From: Oscarella lobularis
Lineage: Eukaryota > Porifera > Homoscleromorpha > Homosclerophorida > Oscarellidae
Direction: 5' to 3'
Length of the DNA: 64,000 bases
Assembly: GCF_947507565.1 (NCBI RefSeq)
Contig: NC_089179.1
Span: 2,869,747 to 2,933,746, forward strand
Of the stretch, positions 1-12,660 are shown piece after piece (position 1 is the stretch's first letter; the number at the start of each line of letters is the position of its first letter). The position numbers were made by a program, and so were the translations under genes. The notes beneath the pieces were generated by a model. The model saw nothing but the letters and a program-made list of their open reading frames with translations. It did not search any database and was not told where the DNA came from.

Positions 1-1
1 A

Positions 2-142
2 GAAAAGCACCTATCTCGCACGCAGGCTAGTGACAGAATGCCCTCTCTCCCGGGATCGCGCGCCTATACCGCGCGCGCGCGTGCCACATTTCCCGCCCGG
101 TACGAATATCAACCGCGTCTAACGGTGTGCGTTAGACTTCAC
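2..142. repeat. dispersed repeat pieces shared with 30.06-30.28 kb
   Basis: Two stretches here (about 2-70 and 111-142) recur near 30206-30275 and 30061-30093, in swapped order. The first includes ACCTATCTCGCACGCAGG and the second CCGCGTCTAACGGTGTGCG. The rest of 1-480 is very GC-rich; its long open frames show no recognisable domain and I treat them as chance. The pieces may be ends of a transposon, but no target duplication was found. Confidence 0.6.
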
Positions 143-480
143 ATTTACGGAGCTTCGTACGGGGCCTGCGTTTCCAAGGCGGGACCTCGCGTTTTCGCCT
201 TCAAATTTCGCCGCCCGACGCCGCCGAAACCGCGCTTCGATCGCGCCGCTGCGCTTCGAACGCACTTCCGCGCAATCGATTTAACGCGCGATCGTCGGGA
301 CCCCCGCGGCGGATCCTCTTCCGCCGCCGCTTACCCCCGCCGCCGATCGCGCCCGAAATCGAAACGCGACGTCTCGCGCGGGTGCTCCATCGGTCCGCGT
401 CGACCGATCGCCGCCGTGAAGTCGCGTTTCGCCGAGCGATCGCGCATACGGGACTTGCCGTATCGATTTAGAGTGCGTTA

Positions 481-945
481 AAGTGTACCCTGCTTGCGTG
501 GTACCCTTATGCATGTTTTTCTCCTGAGTTTCCGCATAGTGCAATTCACAGTGTACCATGTTCTGCTAGCAGGGTATGTATCCGTGATGCATGTTGTCTC
601 CCTCAGTTTACCGCATAGTGCAATTCACAGTGTACCATCCCTGCTTGCAGGGTGCATATGCATCCCTGATGCATGTTTTCCCCCTGCTTTTACAGCATAG
701 TGCAATTCACAGTGTACCATGCCCTGCTTGCAGGGTATGCATCCCTGATGCATGTTTCCCTGAGTTTACCGCATAGTGCAATTCACAGTGTACCATGCCC
801 TGCTTGCAGGGTATGTGTCCCTGATGCATGTTTTCTCCCTGAGTTTACCGCATAGTGCAATTCACAGTGTACCATCTTCTGCTTGCAGGGTATGTATCCC
901 TGATGCATGTTTTCCCCTGAGTTTACCGCATAGTGCAATTCACTT
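481..945. repeat. minisatellite, about 79-base unit, about six copies
   Basis: The motif GCATAGTGCAATTCACAGTG starts at 534, 613, 695, 771 and 850, with a shortened last copy at 928, giving spacings of 76-82 bases. Each unit also carries GCTTGCAGGGTATG and CCCTGATGCATG. The short open frames across it are repeat by-products, not genes. Confidence 0.95.
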
Positions 946-1049
946 GCGTGGCAGCTTTAGATTATGGGAAGATAAACCATTTGCCGATTTTGAAAAGACC
1001 AAGACCGGTTAACTCATCTTTGCTGCGAAATAGAATTGATTCATTTGCA

Positions 1050-1770
1050 GGATGACCCTTTTCCGTTGCGGCAGCTCTTGGACAAGGACCGGTCTATTCA
1101 CAGCTGCAAAGCGGCTCCGGTCTATTCGTAGCGCTTGAAACGAGAGAGGTTACTTTCCATCTGCAGTAGGCCGGACCGAATGCAGCAGCTGTAAATGCAC
1201 CGAGACCGCGACTACTGCGCAGATTGATCTGAGCAGTGAATGGACCGACGCGAGCTGCTGCTGCTGCTGCGGCTGCTGCTGCTGCTGCTGCTGCGATTAG
1301 CCCGGTTTGAGCAGCTGTAAATAGACCGTGACCGTCTGCTACTTCTGCGATGGGACCGCGCGATTGCGTAGAGGAGCGGTTTATATATATGCCGAGGCCC
1401 GCTACTGCAGCTGTTTTAATGGGCAAGGACTAACATGTACAGCAGTTGCGAAGGATTTAAGACCGGATTCAGCGCAGCTACAAATTACCCAGGATCGCTT
1501 GCTGTACATGGACCCGACCGATTACTGAATGTCCAAATAGATGACTAGTCAAATAGTTACGAAATGTTAATCGGGAGCCTCCAAATGAACCAAGTCGGTT
1601 TACAGCGTAGGAAATGACCAGCCTGAGATTTCACCTTGAATAGCTTTTGCGGCTGTAAATAAGCTTTAACAAGAAACTGCAGCTGTATTCCAATAAGCCT
1701 GACCCGGGTAGAAAAGCCGTAAATAGACCACGGAGGTCGAATTGCAGCGGCCCTAAAAAAGACCCGATTC
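1050..1770. repeat. degenerate repeat region with a CTG/GCT triplet run
   Basis: A pure triplet tract, (CTG)n with one CGG interruption, lies at about 1252-1296. Around it the words GCAGCTGTAAAT and GACCG recur irregularly (near 1185, 1313, 1411 and 1440), so the area looks like a decayed tandem array. The poly-alanine frame on the minus strand is only the triplet translated. No gene is supported. Confidence 0.6.
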
Positions 1771-1800
1771 CTGCATTAGAGATATAGCGTTAGAGATATA

Positions 1801-2723
1801 CAGTACCGATCATATGTATTAGGCCACCCTGGTTTCTTTAGTAAACATTGTCGTAATACGCGCTCATTCATTCAAAAGATACGTAGAAGTCGAACTTCTG
1901 TTTGCACTAGTATCAACCATCTACCTTTCCTCTTCTTTCGTAGAACAAATGTTGCAAGTTTTGTAGCAACTGTGTGGCGTTACAAGAGCAGTACTGTAAC
2001 CCTGTCTATTTATAGTGCGTTTTGAAAGTTAGGCAAAACTTAGGCAAAATGAAGTAATATTTGACTTCCAAAGTTAATAATCATTAGCTTTATTGCTTGC
2101 AAAATTTTTGAGATTGAAACCAACCTAACTAAAGGCAAAAGTCAAAATTTTTAAAAGTTTTAAATTTTTGCAATGCATTAAGAAATCCTTGTTTTATAAC
2201 TATCCGTAGAAATTTCTGTTAGAAGCATCAGCAGCTTCAGTAAAAGAACTGAAAAAGATGCTTATTTATTCCTCTTTCATCTAATGACAACTTCGATTTC
2301 TAAAGCATTAGTTAGACCAGTTTAGAGAATTAAAATGAAAAGGTGGTAAAATGGCATTATTGCAAACAGAGTAGCTTCCTAGCCCAAAACTGGAGGCATG
2401 CGGAAGACAACTTTGCAACATTTGTCATGTTAAACTTTAACCATTTTTCAGTTAATTAAAAAAATTTACTGTAGGAAAATTCGCTTATTACCCAAAAAAT
2501 GTCCTATGTTCGGTGAAGGGTATTATTCTTAGTGTTACTACTAAAGCGCTTATTAATTGCTACAAATTTGATACAATTGTTTTTTTTACAAATTTAAGAC
2601 TAATCTCTTTTTTTAAAAAGTAGCTTTGCTAAAAGCAAAGAGCGACTTTTCTATCACGCATCATACAAACTTGACTCTGTATAAGGGTTACTAGGGGTGG
2701 CCTGATACTTATGATCGGTACTG
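1801..2723. mobile_element. 923-base non-autonomous DNA transposon (Tc1/mariner type)
   Basis: The ends are inverted repeats of about 30 bases with a few mismatches. The left end starts CAGTACCGATCATATG and the right end finishes in ATGATCGGTACTG. TA dinucleotides flank both ends (1799-1800 and 2724-2725), and CAGT...ACTG ends with a TA target duplication are typical of the Tc1/mariner/pogo group. The interior is AT-rich with no open frame of note, so it would depend on a transposase elsewhere. Its ends differ from those of the pogo element at 41.0 kb. Confidence 0.85.
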
Positions 2724-2725
2724 TA

Positions 2726-4045
2726 TAGCGGAATGGAGTTGTAACGGTCGCAGAAAGGCCGGCCTATCAGCACGCGCGGCACCGGGTTGACAACACGCTG
2801 TCAAATGCCGTTAGAATATTGCAAGAAACGGCCGAATAAGCATTATTTCATATGCGCTCATGTTTGAATACAAACGCCTAAACAACCCATTCGAAGAACG
2901 GGTAAATCAGCTAGTACTAATAAGAGAGAGTTGTCGTCACGCTCTCTACGTAGCTGTCACGCGGTCGTCCGGGACGCGCGAACGCTTCGCTTCAAATTTC
3001 TCCGCTCGCCTCGCTCGCCGGCGTGCGCGTTTCGCTTCGACGCGCCCGTCGCCGAAATCGTGACATTTATTTTCGATCCTAGCCGTCGACCGGGGCCCAG
3101 GGTCCCGCGCACGACGTCACTAAGCTTCCGGGCGCGTGACCTTCGCGTGGACACGCCTCGCGCTCGCTCGCCGAACGTATCGGGCGCCGCTTCCGCCGAC
3201 GACGGAACCGACGACATCGACGGGTCGCCGATCGCGATCGGACGGACTTTTCGAATCCCAGAGCGTATTTTTTCTTGGCCCCTTTTGGGAATTCCTTTCG
3301 ACCTCATTTGCCCGCCATAAATTTTACACGACAGGTATTCCGCTAATCGGTCGTCTTTTACGGCCAATTAGAGCGAATACGTGAACAAGGCATTTTACGT
3401 AGTTGCACTAAGCCAGAGACGGCTTCAAGACGTCGTCTTTCCACCATAAAGGGCGATAGGAGCAATAGTTTTTCGCTTTGCTCTCTGCGGCCGGAGTCTT
3501 TATTCTTATCCGGTCAGCGGGGCGCGGAACACTCAAACTTTGCTCGTACCAGTCCGTAAACGACAGCCTCAAAGCCGGCAGTCAGACAGTCAGAAAATCG
3601 TAGCATAACCACGGCGAAGCGGGTATTGGCACATGCAATTATGCCCACTCCGTAGACGATGCTGGGCTGGTATTACATGCAATGGTGCTTTTCAAGCCGG
3701 TGCGCAGAGGCTATAGAATTCCACCCCCTTGCTGAAACTGCCGGGTGCACAATGCTTTAATTAAATGCAAAGACGAAGTTGGCCTGGTTTTTGCAAGCAC
3801 GGTGCTTCTTCAGCCGGGTCAAAGTACTAGATCTAACATGCAGGTCATGCAAGTTATGCCGGTCATGCCCAGTCCCTTTGCGTAAAGATTTACCCATTAC
3901 AGTAATAGCGTGTCTTGCATTTAGAGATCGGGTGCTCATAGTACACTTAGCGTGCAAGAGCCGGTTCTTGTGTGGTCGAAAATCGTTCCGGAAATGAGGC
4001 CCTATGCACGTGTCAGACTTATGGCAACTTAGAAACTCAGAATCT
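2726..4045. other. intergenic, GC-rich then repeat-like; no gene recognised
   Basis: About 2940-3250 is rich in CpG and gives overlapping open frames in several frames with no domain, which resembles a CpG island more than coding sequence. From 3600 to 3960 two imperfectly similar stretches (around 3663 and 3780) share GGTGCTT followed by CAGCCGG or CAAGCCGG. No splice pattern, RNA gene or protein similarity was recognised. Confidence 0.4.
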
Positions 4046-4083
4046 CAAAACGAAACCCGGGCGAAGCCGGGTAGTCAGCTAGT
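4046..4083 (+). mobile_element. candidate Helitron 3' terminus
   Basis: A GC-rich hairpin (CCCGG at 4056-4060 pairing with CCGGG at 4067-4071) is followed about eight bases later by CTAG (4079-4082) and then T. A short hairpin just upstream of a CTRR end is the hallmark of Helitron 3' termini. A matching 5' end beginning TC was not identified, so element length is unknown. Homology with the second duplicated block begins immediately after it, at 4084. Confidence 0.55.
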
Positions 4084-4254
4084 AACTAATATAGAGGCTT
4101 TGTTTAGACAAGATACGAACGCGCGCGGTGCTGGAACCCGGAATGCGTCCGCTTGCCCTTTTTGGCAGTTGCAAAGTGAGCGTTAATTAATGCCAATTAA
4201 TTCATTATCACGAGCATCTAAATTTTTACTACTTTTTGTCACGCAGTTGCAAAT

Positions 4255-4566
4255 GGAAGGGCGACGTTGATTTTTCAATGGGAAATCGTTGTGGGCGTTG
4301 TTGGCGCGTTGCTTACCGTCTTTTTTAGTACACGTGCCGCTGTCTACTTGGACAGCCGGCTTTTTTGGATTCTGTTTGTAAACGGTACATCAAAGATGCG
4401 TGAAAGTCGACAAATTATCGTCAGGGTATTAGGAATTGTTCTCGTCGTTGTCGCTATTGCCAGGGTCGAGGGTCCTCCTCTCAGGATCAAAGGCTCATTC
4501 TTTGAACAAACCTGCATGGAGAGATCACTATGCAATCTGTTTGCCAAAATTATTTGCACGTATTGA
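4255..4566 (+). CDS. unrecognised exon with two predicted membrane segments (copy 1)
   Basis: An acceptor-like TTTGTCACGCAG precedes an open frame whose product has two hydrophobic stretches, IVVGVVGALLTVFF and IIVRVLGIVLVVVAIA, separated by about 35 residues. The equivalent in copy 2 (35120-35446) keeps the same frame with scattered substitutions. No family was recognised, and there is no clear ATG, so it is probably an internal exon. It lies upstream of the SRCR region; whether it belongs to the same transcript is unknown. Confidence 0.35.
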   Translation, partial: GRATLIFQWEIVVGVVGALLTVFFSTRAAVYLDSRLFWILFVNGTSKMRESRQIIVRVLGIVLVVVAIARVEGPPLRIKGSFFEQTCMERSLCNLFAKIICTY

Positions 4567-4971
4567 TTTTTAGATTGTTCGTATCCTTTTCAGTGCACTT
4601 CCCGCGGTTTGTGTCTCAAACTGGCAGGCATTGATAATATTCCTTCTGCGAAATTGGTGTGCTCCGAGTCTGGAGCCACTCCTCTCTCGCTCCACAGCGT
4701 ACATGAATTATATGATCTTAAAAATGTGCTACGCTGTCTGGCCTACAGAAAGAATGATTATGACTTGACGCTATATATTGATTGAATACGCGTGCCTCCT
4801 GAAGCGGAAACAAAATTTCTGGTAGTAACAATTTTCCTCCCGTTCAACGATATCGTAATGGAGAAGGAATATGAAATACGATCTGGCTATATGAACTTAT
4901 ATGTCATCTGCCAGAAGAGTCAACGTAAAAGTCACGCATTTCTAAAAGCGATTCCTTTATTAATTAAAAAT

Positions 4972-6517
4972 TTTGTACTTAGTGATTATGGATTCTCGAA
5001 TTCGTCTCAATGGAGTAACTCCTAATCGAGGGCGCCTCGAGATGGTTTACATGGGGGTGTGGACACCCGTTTGCTTTCCAACGAGCAGTCGCGAGGCCAG
5101 TTTCATGGCTGCTGGAGCCTGTCGAAAAATGAGCTACATCGATGTATTAGACGTCGCGTTGGAGTCTGAACGCTCGACTTGTGTCTACATGAATTGTACG
5201 TCAAACCTCTCTGGCGAATGCACGGCGTTTAGTAAGAGCGGATTTGTTTCTTGTCGTTCCACTGCTATTGGCTCAATTGATCTGCGTATCATAAATTTGC
5301 GGATCCCTACTAACGAGTTATATCTTCCATATCTTTCGGAGCAGTTAAAAGATCATTTTATTTCTAAGGGCGTCGAAATTCGATTTGGGGGCGCCTGGAT
5401 AACGCTGTGTGACCGCCAATATTCTGTTAGAGATGTCCGTGCCTTGTGCAAAAGTTTTGGATTTGATGAAGAAAAGAATTTTTATCTTCGTCAACGTACG
5501 AATAACGCTGGTGTTGTCATGAACTGTGGCGCGTCGGAGTCGGCTGAGGTTTGCGCGAGAGCGAGGGAAGAGTCGAAATCCATTTTAGTGAAACGTGGGG
5601 CATTGTGTGCAATGAAGAACTTAAATGGAATATAGAGGACGCGAATGTCGTCTGTCGCCAGTTGGGGTACGAGAAAGCCATATCCCTCTCGGCGAGACGA
5701 CGAGGCCTTCTTTCGCTGAGGGTCGACGCGATTTATTATGCGCGTTGAAGAAGAAGCAAAAATGGGTTTGAATATTGTGAGAAAAAGACCAATGGAAATT
5801 GCAACTCGATGGAAGCGGAAGTCACTTGCGAAGAAAACGAGTGTAAGTGAAACGGCACCGTAATTCTAAGCATAATTGAATAGTCGATTTAGATTGTCCT
5901 AAAGGCTGGCACCTTTTTGCTGACTATTGCTATACCGTTTCTACGTACTACTTCTTACACCTTTGATGCCAGAGAGTGGGATAAGGGATGCAGTTACAAG
6001 AGTCTTTTCAGCATTAGCAGTTCTCGCGAACAGGATTTTGTACTGTCTCTCCTTGCGGATTTAGATACCGACGTGTGGATTGGCTTGACACGAACGGATG
6101 TCGGGGATTTTCGCTGGGTCAATGGAGATAAGATGACGTCCGTATACCGGTCGGTAGTAGCAATGGAGCTGGTTATCTAACATGCGTGAGCAGGTATGAA
6201 CGGTGGAACAGTGGTACACCGCGTTTTGACAATCGTCGTAAGTGCGTTGCTATCGTCTCTCGCACTGGCCATTGGAAGATGGTCTGGTCGTAAAAAAGGA
6301 ATATGCAAAAAACCTCTTGGTAAATTACAGCACAGCCACTTCACGTTTTTACAGTCCTTCTTGCTGCCTTATAGTCGATTTTAGCAACAAACTACGCCAA
6401 CCTAAATCGGCTTTCTATCATCAGTGTCAAGAGGATCGTAAGAAGCTTTACTTCGACGACACCTGTTACTTTTTGTCTAAAGGCGACGGTAAGAATTGCA
6501 TTCCACATCTCCTCTAA
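4972..6517 (+). pseudogene. receptor tyrosine kinase ectodomain: three SRCR and lectin domains (copy 1)
   Basis: This is the N-terminal ectodomain of a transmembrane receptor. SRCR domain 1 (about 4983-5260) has GRLEMVYMGVWTPVC and AACRKMSY-like spacing. SRCR 2 (about 5370-5560) has VEIRFGGAWITLC. SRCR 3 (about 5565-5850) has GRVEIHFSETWGIVC and VVCRQLGYE. A C-type lectin domain follows (CPKGWHLFADYCY at 5893; DVWIGLTRTDVGDFRWVNGDK near 6070; YERWNSGTPRFDNRRKCVAI from 6196). The start of a second lectin-like unit lies at 6400-6515. Damage: a frameshift between SRCR 2 and 3 and another inside the lectin domain, both shared with copy 2, plus a stop at 5746-5748 where copy 2 still has Cys. Scavenger-receptor and lectin domains normally bind ligands outside the cell. 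The true start was not located. Confidence 0.75.
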
Positions 6518-6564
6518 ACTGTCATTGTACAAACGTTTATTACGTATTTTTTCGTTTTTGTCAG

Positions 6565-7730
6565 ATTTAGATGAATGTGCCGACTCGAAAAGACATAGTT
6601 GTCACGAGAAGGGTCAGCGTTGCGCAAATACGGCGGAGGAATCATACGAATGCGAGTGTGGCGAAGGATGGTTGGAAAACGAAACTGGCAACTGTTTCGA
6701 CGTGGATGAATGTCTACGCAACGATACTTGCGATCCTCGTGCCACGTGCAACAACACAGCCGGGTCGTATATCTGCATTTTTAATAGCGGCTGGACTGGA
6801 AACGGCAGTGTCTGCGTCGAATGTGAGACAAGTGACGCATGCCATTCTCTAGAAATGTGTGAAAATGAGGACGGCTCATTCCGGTGTACGTGTCGTCCCG
6901 GCTGGACTAGAGACGTTGCTGGATTGGTCGGATCGGCTGCAGATGATGATGCTCCTTGCACTGATATTGATGAATGTAAAACAACAGCCCAATGTCATGC
7001 GAGAGCAAATTGTACCAATACAGCCGGGTCGTATATCTGCATTTGTAATAGCGGCTGGACTGGAAACGGCAGTGTCTGCGTTGACATCGACGAATGCGAG
7101 ACAATTGACCCATGCCATTCTCTAGAAACGTGTGGAAATGAGGACGGCTCATTCCGGTGTACGTGTCGTCCCGGCTGGACTAGAGACGTAGCTGGATCGG
7201 CTGGATCGGCTACAGATGAGGTCCCTTGCACTGATATTGATGAATGCATAACACCAGGTCAATGTCATGCGAGAGAAAATTTTACCAATACAGACGGGTC
7301 GTATAATTGCAATTGTAGTAGTGGGTGGACTGGAAACGGCAGTCTCTGCGTTGACATCGACGAGTTCGAGAGTGACCCATGTCATTCCTTGGAAGCATGT
7401 AAAAATTTGCCTGGCTCATATCGGTGTAAGTGCCGTCCTGGCTGGACTAGAGCTGAATCAGATGAGTCAAATTGCACTGATATTGATGAATGTGAAAGAC
7501 CAGGTCAGTGTCACGAGAGGGCAAATTGTGCCAATACGGATGGCTCGTTCGAGTGCACGTGCCTGAGCTGCTTCACTGGTGGTGGAAAGAATTGTACGGA
7601 CGTGAATGAATGTAGCAGGAAGGAGGATAACACTTGCCATGATTACGCAACGTTCAGAAATACTATTGGATCGCACCAGTGCGAATGCAACGATAGCTTT
7701 ACTGGCAACGGGACGCACTGCCTAGGTAGG
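6565..7730 (+). pseudogene. calcium-binding EGF repeats of the tyrosine kinase receptor (copy 1)
   Basis: After an acceptor TTTTTGTCAG, one open frame carries nine EGF-like repeats, most opening with the calcium-binding signature DIDEC or DVNEC and ending in a GWTGNGSVC-like loop. Repeat 3 has lost its leading DID. Repeat 7 reads DIDEF, so it lacks its first cysteine in both copies, and repeat 8 has an extra Cys (CLSCF) only here. Units 3 and 5, and 4 and 6, are very similar, which suggests internal duplication of EGF pairs. The block joins the lectin domain to the membrane segment and probably forms a calcium-stiffened stalk. This exon block itself is open; the gene is broken before and after it. 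Confidence 0.85.
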
Positions 7731-7814
7731 AACCTTAAGTTTGTCTTACACACTTCCGGAGTTTGATTTCCAGCAACAAAGTTTGGCATCCGTCTTATCG
7801 CTTGTCTTGTCTTG

Positions 7815-9431
<1,617 letters not shown>

Positions 9432-10755
9432 TATGTGACAAACTACCATTTACACCGGTATATTAATTGTTACGATGAGTGTCTGCTGCTTGATGTGATG
9501 CTTTAGGCTAACTTAGGTAGTTGTTATATGCAGTGTGTCTAGCTGCAATAGCTCTTAGGTTCTTTCACATAGACAAATAATCATTAGCGAGACTCTTAGG
9601 TCTTTCATTCAGTTCTAGTTATTTAGGCCGCTGATGCTATTTTAGAAAATCTACTCTAACAGAATTTTTTAGTACAGTCGCTTTGAGTTTCAGTGATCTA
9701 GTCATTGTCACACCGTCACGTACAAATCATAGTACCGAACGTTGGTTGTTTGCCCCGTTCTGTATCACTTCATTGCGATTTCAGAATTTAGATTTTGACC
9801 GCATCCGGGCCGCTTGGCCTATTTCCGGGACACGATGACAAATTTGCTCAACAACTAATGCTGTTTCACGAGCGCCTTTTTTGTCGGCATTGATCGGATC
9901 GGTTGCTGGTCTTTATTGTTTTCTTTGTTTTTTATGTTGCTGGGTATTTGAATTTCCTATTTTTTGTTTTTCTTTTTCTACACGTCATTCTTTCATATAC
10001 GGGACTCACAATTTCGATCTCCTGAAAAAACGCCGTTTCTCGCGCCAAGCCTTACTTGTTCCTGGACAAATCGAATTGTCGTCGAACCTCTCAAGGTACT
10101 CGACCTACCAACAGGCGTCGGTAGTGGCCACGTCGAGGGCTCTCCTACGCGATCCCTTCCCCCCAGTGGGCACTCACCAGCTAAAATTTCTGAACCGTTG
10201 ATTAAGAATGCAGTCTTGTTTATAATGAACGCTTCCCTGAGCCCTCAGAACGAAAGCTGGTCATTAGCGAGAATCTTGATGTCACTAATCAAGTTATTCT
10301 TCTGAGAAGAAGCGTGCTATAATCAGTTTTGTGGCGGTAGCCACCCAGCTACAACTACGATCATGTGCTCTGGTATCTCCTTTAGCACCCTCGCTTCCCA
10401 GAACCCTTAGAGAGAATCGGTGGATAAATTAAAATATCAATGACAATGGCTACTTGAGCTGACGTAGGCGAATTGCTAACAACTCCACTCTGGAGAAAAA
10501 ATGTGGTAATGAAACAGAGAGATTTTTCATTCTTTATGAAACTGTATGTGGCTGCACCCAATCTAATCGCCGTTTATATTTCGGGGAGAAATAACGCTGT
10601 GGAGCCCGGTCTCTAGCACTCATGGTAACATCATGAATTGTTGGATCAATAAGGGGAAGGTTGGAGCAAAACGGTTCCTCCCCCTTATCTTCCAATATGC
10701 GTCATCCCAAGAAGCGTACAACATTGTTGCATGTCAATTTCCCTAACTGACGCGT
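9432..10755. other. intergenic stretch, nothing recognised
   Basis: This AT-rich to mixed sequence follows the receptor tail. Short open frames at 9881-10305 have biased composition (Phe/Ser/Cys-rich from T-rich DNA) and no domain. The region is absent from copy 2, where 8.73-12.66 kb is missing. Confidence 0.5.
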
Positions 10756-12190
10756 CTATGTTTGAACAAGCCTTATTTCAAGACTCCCGAGTACTAAATT
10801 GGATCTGGTCTCTCATAGGTGCCAAACGCGAAGCGCATTTGGAAATTGAGTGCCGAGTTGGAAATCATTGCGGTAATATGATCGCAAGAGCTGCGTATGA
10901 TGCATGCGGTACGTACGGCAGTCAAAGGCCGCGGCGCGGGAGGAGTTCCGGGACTTTACACGTCCCGCGACAGTTTATAATAAATCAGTTTTTTTCATGT
11001 ATTTATCCTACACTTTACTTCATCTCTCTTAGGTACGAAACGGGGAGGAGCCGTAGAAAGACTGAAAACCGGGTCTCCATCGGTTTTTGCCTGACCTTCT
11101 CCGGGACTGCAATTACCTGGTAGGTGAATCATTGTGTGAATCAAACGCATTCCAACCAGGCTTCCATCCGTCGCTCCGACCACTGCGCGGAACTTCCAGC
11201 CAACGAACCCGGTGCACTCACGTTTCTCGGGTCCTAGAAAATAAGTATGTGTATATACGTCGTCTTCGAACGAATGAGAACTAAACGGGCCAATCTTAGG
11301 TGGGGCTCTTGGCCCACTTCCGCTTCTTCTCACGAATGTCACCGCTTTCGCTTCTCGGCGTCTTTGTCGCTCTTATCGCCGTCGTTTCGCCGTCTCGCGA
11401 ACACGATTCGCGCTCCAAAATCGAACGCTTCCTCTTGCGACGTCTGTGGAAGTGAGGCAAACGCAATTATATTTTAGGGCTTTTGTAGCAGTGTACTGTA
11501 ATTGTTCAAAGTCTTCGCTATTTGTCAAGACGAGTAACGAATTGAACGTCGCTAATGGGCCGAACGCGTCCGGTCGAGAATTGTGCGCGTTTCCTACGAG
11601 CAGTCCTCTGCAAGGTGAGGGATTGTGCAGAAACGATGAATCATTTTGTGAAGATACTAGTCTTTTAATTATAATGATAAAGCTGAAATTTAAGTAGTTC
11701 GAAATAACGCGAGTCACTCCTTTCTTAGGTTCTCGTCTCTCTTAGGTGCCAGAGGCGAGGTCTATTTTGCCGAGTTCTCATCATTGTCACGAGGACTACC
11801 TTCGGTTGTATCTGTGACTGGATCTCGTGCAGAAGGTACGGCTGATTTTTTTCCTGCATGTACGCATCAAAGTAGCTGCTCCATCCCCTTGAGATATGAA
11901 AAACGTATCTGGAAGCGGCTCTCCCTTTTAGCGCTTTCCTTCATTTCAATTAATTAAACCGTTATGGCAAAAAAGATCTAGCTGAAACTGCAGCTAAAAG
12001 GGTCGATCGGGAGAAAGTTCGTCTTGCATGGGTTCTCCTCCTTTAATTGCTTGTGCACAAGTAGAACACAAAGTTTATCCTATATCCCTGATATTTTAGG
12101 CAAAAGATTTCTTCCAAATCGAACGCATCGTCTGCATGGTAACGCATGAATTTGGCGACAATTTAACCAATCTAGAGGCTTTCCTTAGAC
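10756..12190. repeat. diverged dispersed repeat also found at 34.14-34.99 kb
   Basis: Several collinear pieces match the sequence just before copy 2. Examples are the stretch with CTGGTCTCTCATAGGTGCCAA (10807 and 34188), the signal-peptide ORF (11336 and 34834), the GCATCAAAGTAGC stretch (11867 and 34336), and CTAGAGGCTTTCCTTAGACA (12170) matching the left edge of the duplication. Divergence is much higher than between the two large blocks, so this is an older copy, here placed upstream of the kelch receptor. Confidence 0.65.
11336..11455 (+). CDS. short ORF with a signal-peptide-like N terminus
   Basis: From an ATG, 39 codons encode a classic hydrophobic leader (MSPLSLLGVFVALIAVVSPS) followed by a basic tail. 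A related leader starts at 34834 with conservative changes (MAPLFLLRVSVLLIAAVSPS). Conservation of a hydrophobic leader in two diverged copies suggests it was once exon 1 of a secreted or membrane protein. A GT lies at the end of the ORF, but no convincing next exon was found. Confidence 0.4.
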   Translation: MSPLSLLGVFVALIAVVSPSREHDSRSKIERFLLRRLWK

Positions 12191-12194
12191 AAGT

Positions 12195-12231
12195 AGAGCC
12201 GTTAGCCGTTAGCCGTTAGCCGTTAGCTTCC
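12195..12231. repeat. short tandem repeat (GTTAGCC, about four units)
   Basis: Four successive seven-base units GTTAGCC lie between the dispersed repeat and the kelch receptor. It is too short to be telomeric, although the unit is reminiscent of TTAGGG-type repeats. Confidence 0.8.
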
Positions 12232-12660
12232 AGCTAGACTTCAAGTTGGAGGCAGCCCAAAGGAGGAAGCTGCGTTCACCGTATTTGAGTCGATCAGGGG
12301 ATTGGCTACTCGCGGATTCCATCTTTGCTGCATATAAAAAACCAATAAATTTTACTAATACTTCTCTAAGCTTCGCAGCAAGTTTGATCATAGATGTAAA
12401 TGTAATATTAATAATATTTACATCTTTTGTTTGATTAAGGCGGAGAGAGGGGGGCGGCTCCGGATTACTACTACCGGTAGTAGTACAGAAAAAGGCCCTA
12501 AAGAAATTGCGTTTAAAAACTATTTTCGAGAACTTTTATAACACCCAATCATTTTGAAACATTCGCATCAGGCGAGATATCACACAGAACGCTTGAAACG
12601 GTAAAGTTTCGGTGTGGGGGCGTATTGCCTAGCTCTATATGCAGTTGCGCGCATGCTACA

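Noticed and set aside
38-559. Long overlapping open frames on both strands in GC-rich sequence
   Set aside because: High GC depletes stops in all frames; the products are Arg/Ala-rich with no domain or splice signal.
1094-1426. Poly-alanine protein on the minus strand
   Set aside because: It is the CTG-type triplet run translated; no conserved flanking sequence.
2931-3384. Arg-rich frames at 2.9-3.4 kb
   Set aside because: CpG-rich DNA with open frames on both strands; no motif or homologue recognised.
6614-7718. Minus-strand frames opposite the EGF repeats
   Set aside because: They mirror the repetitive cysteine codons of the plus-strand EGF units and repeat with the same period.
12195-12231. 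Telomere-like repeat
   Set aside because: Only about four GTTAGCC units, not the animal TTAGGG motif; an ordinary microsatellite.
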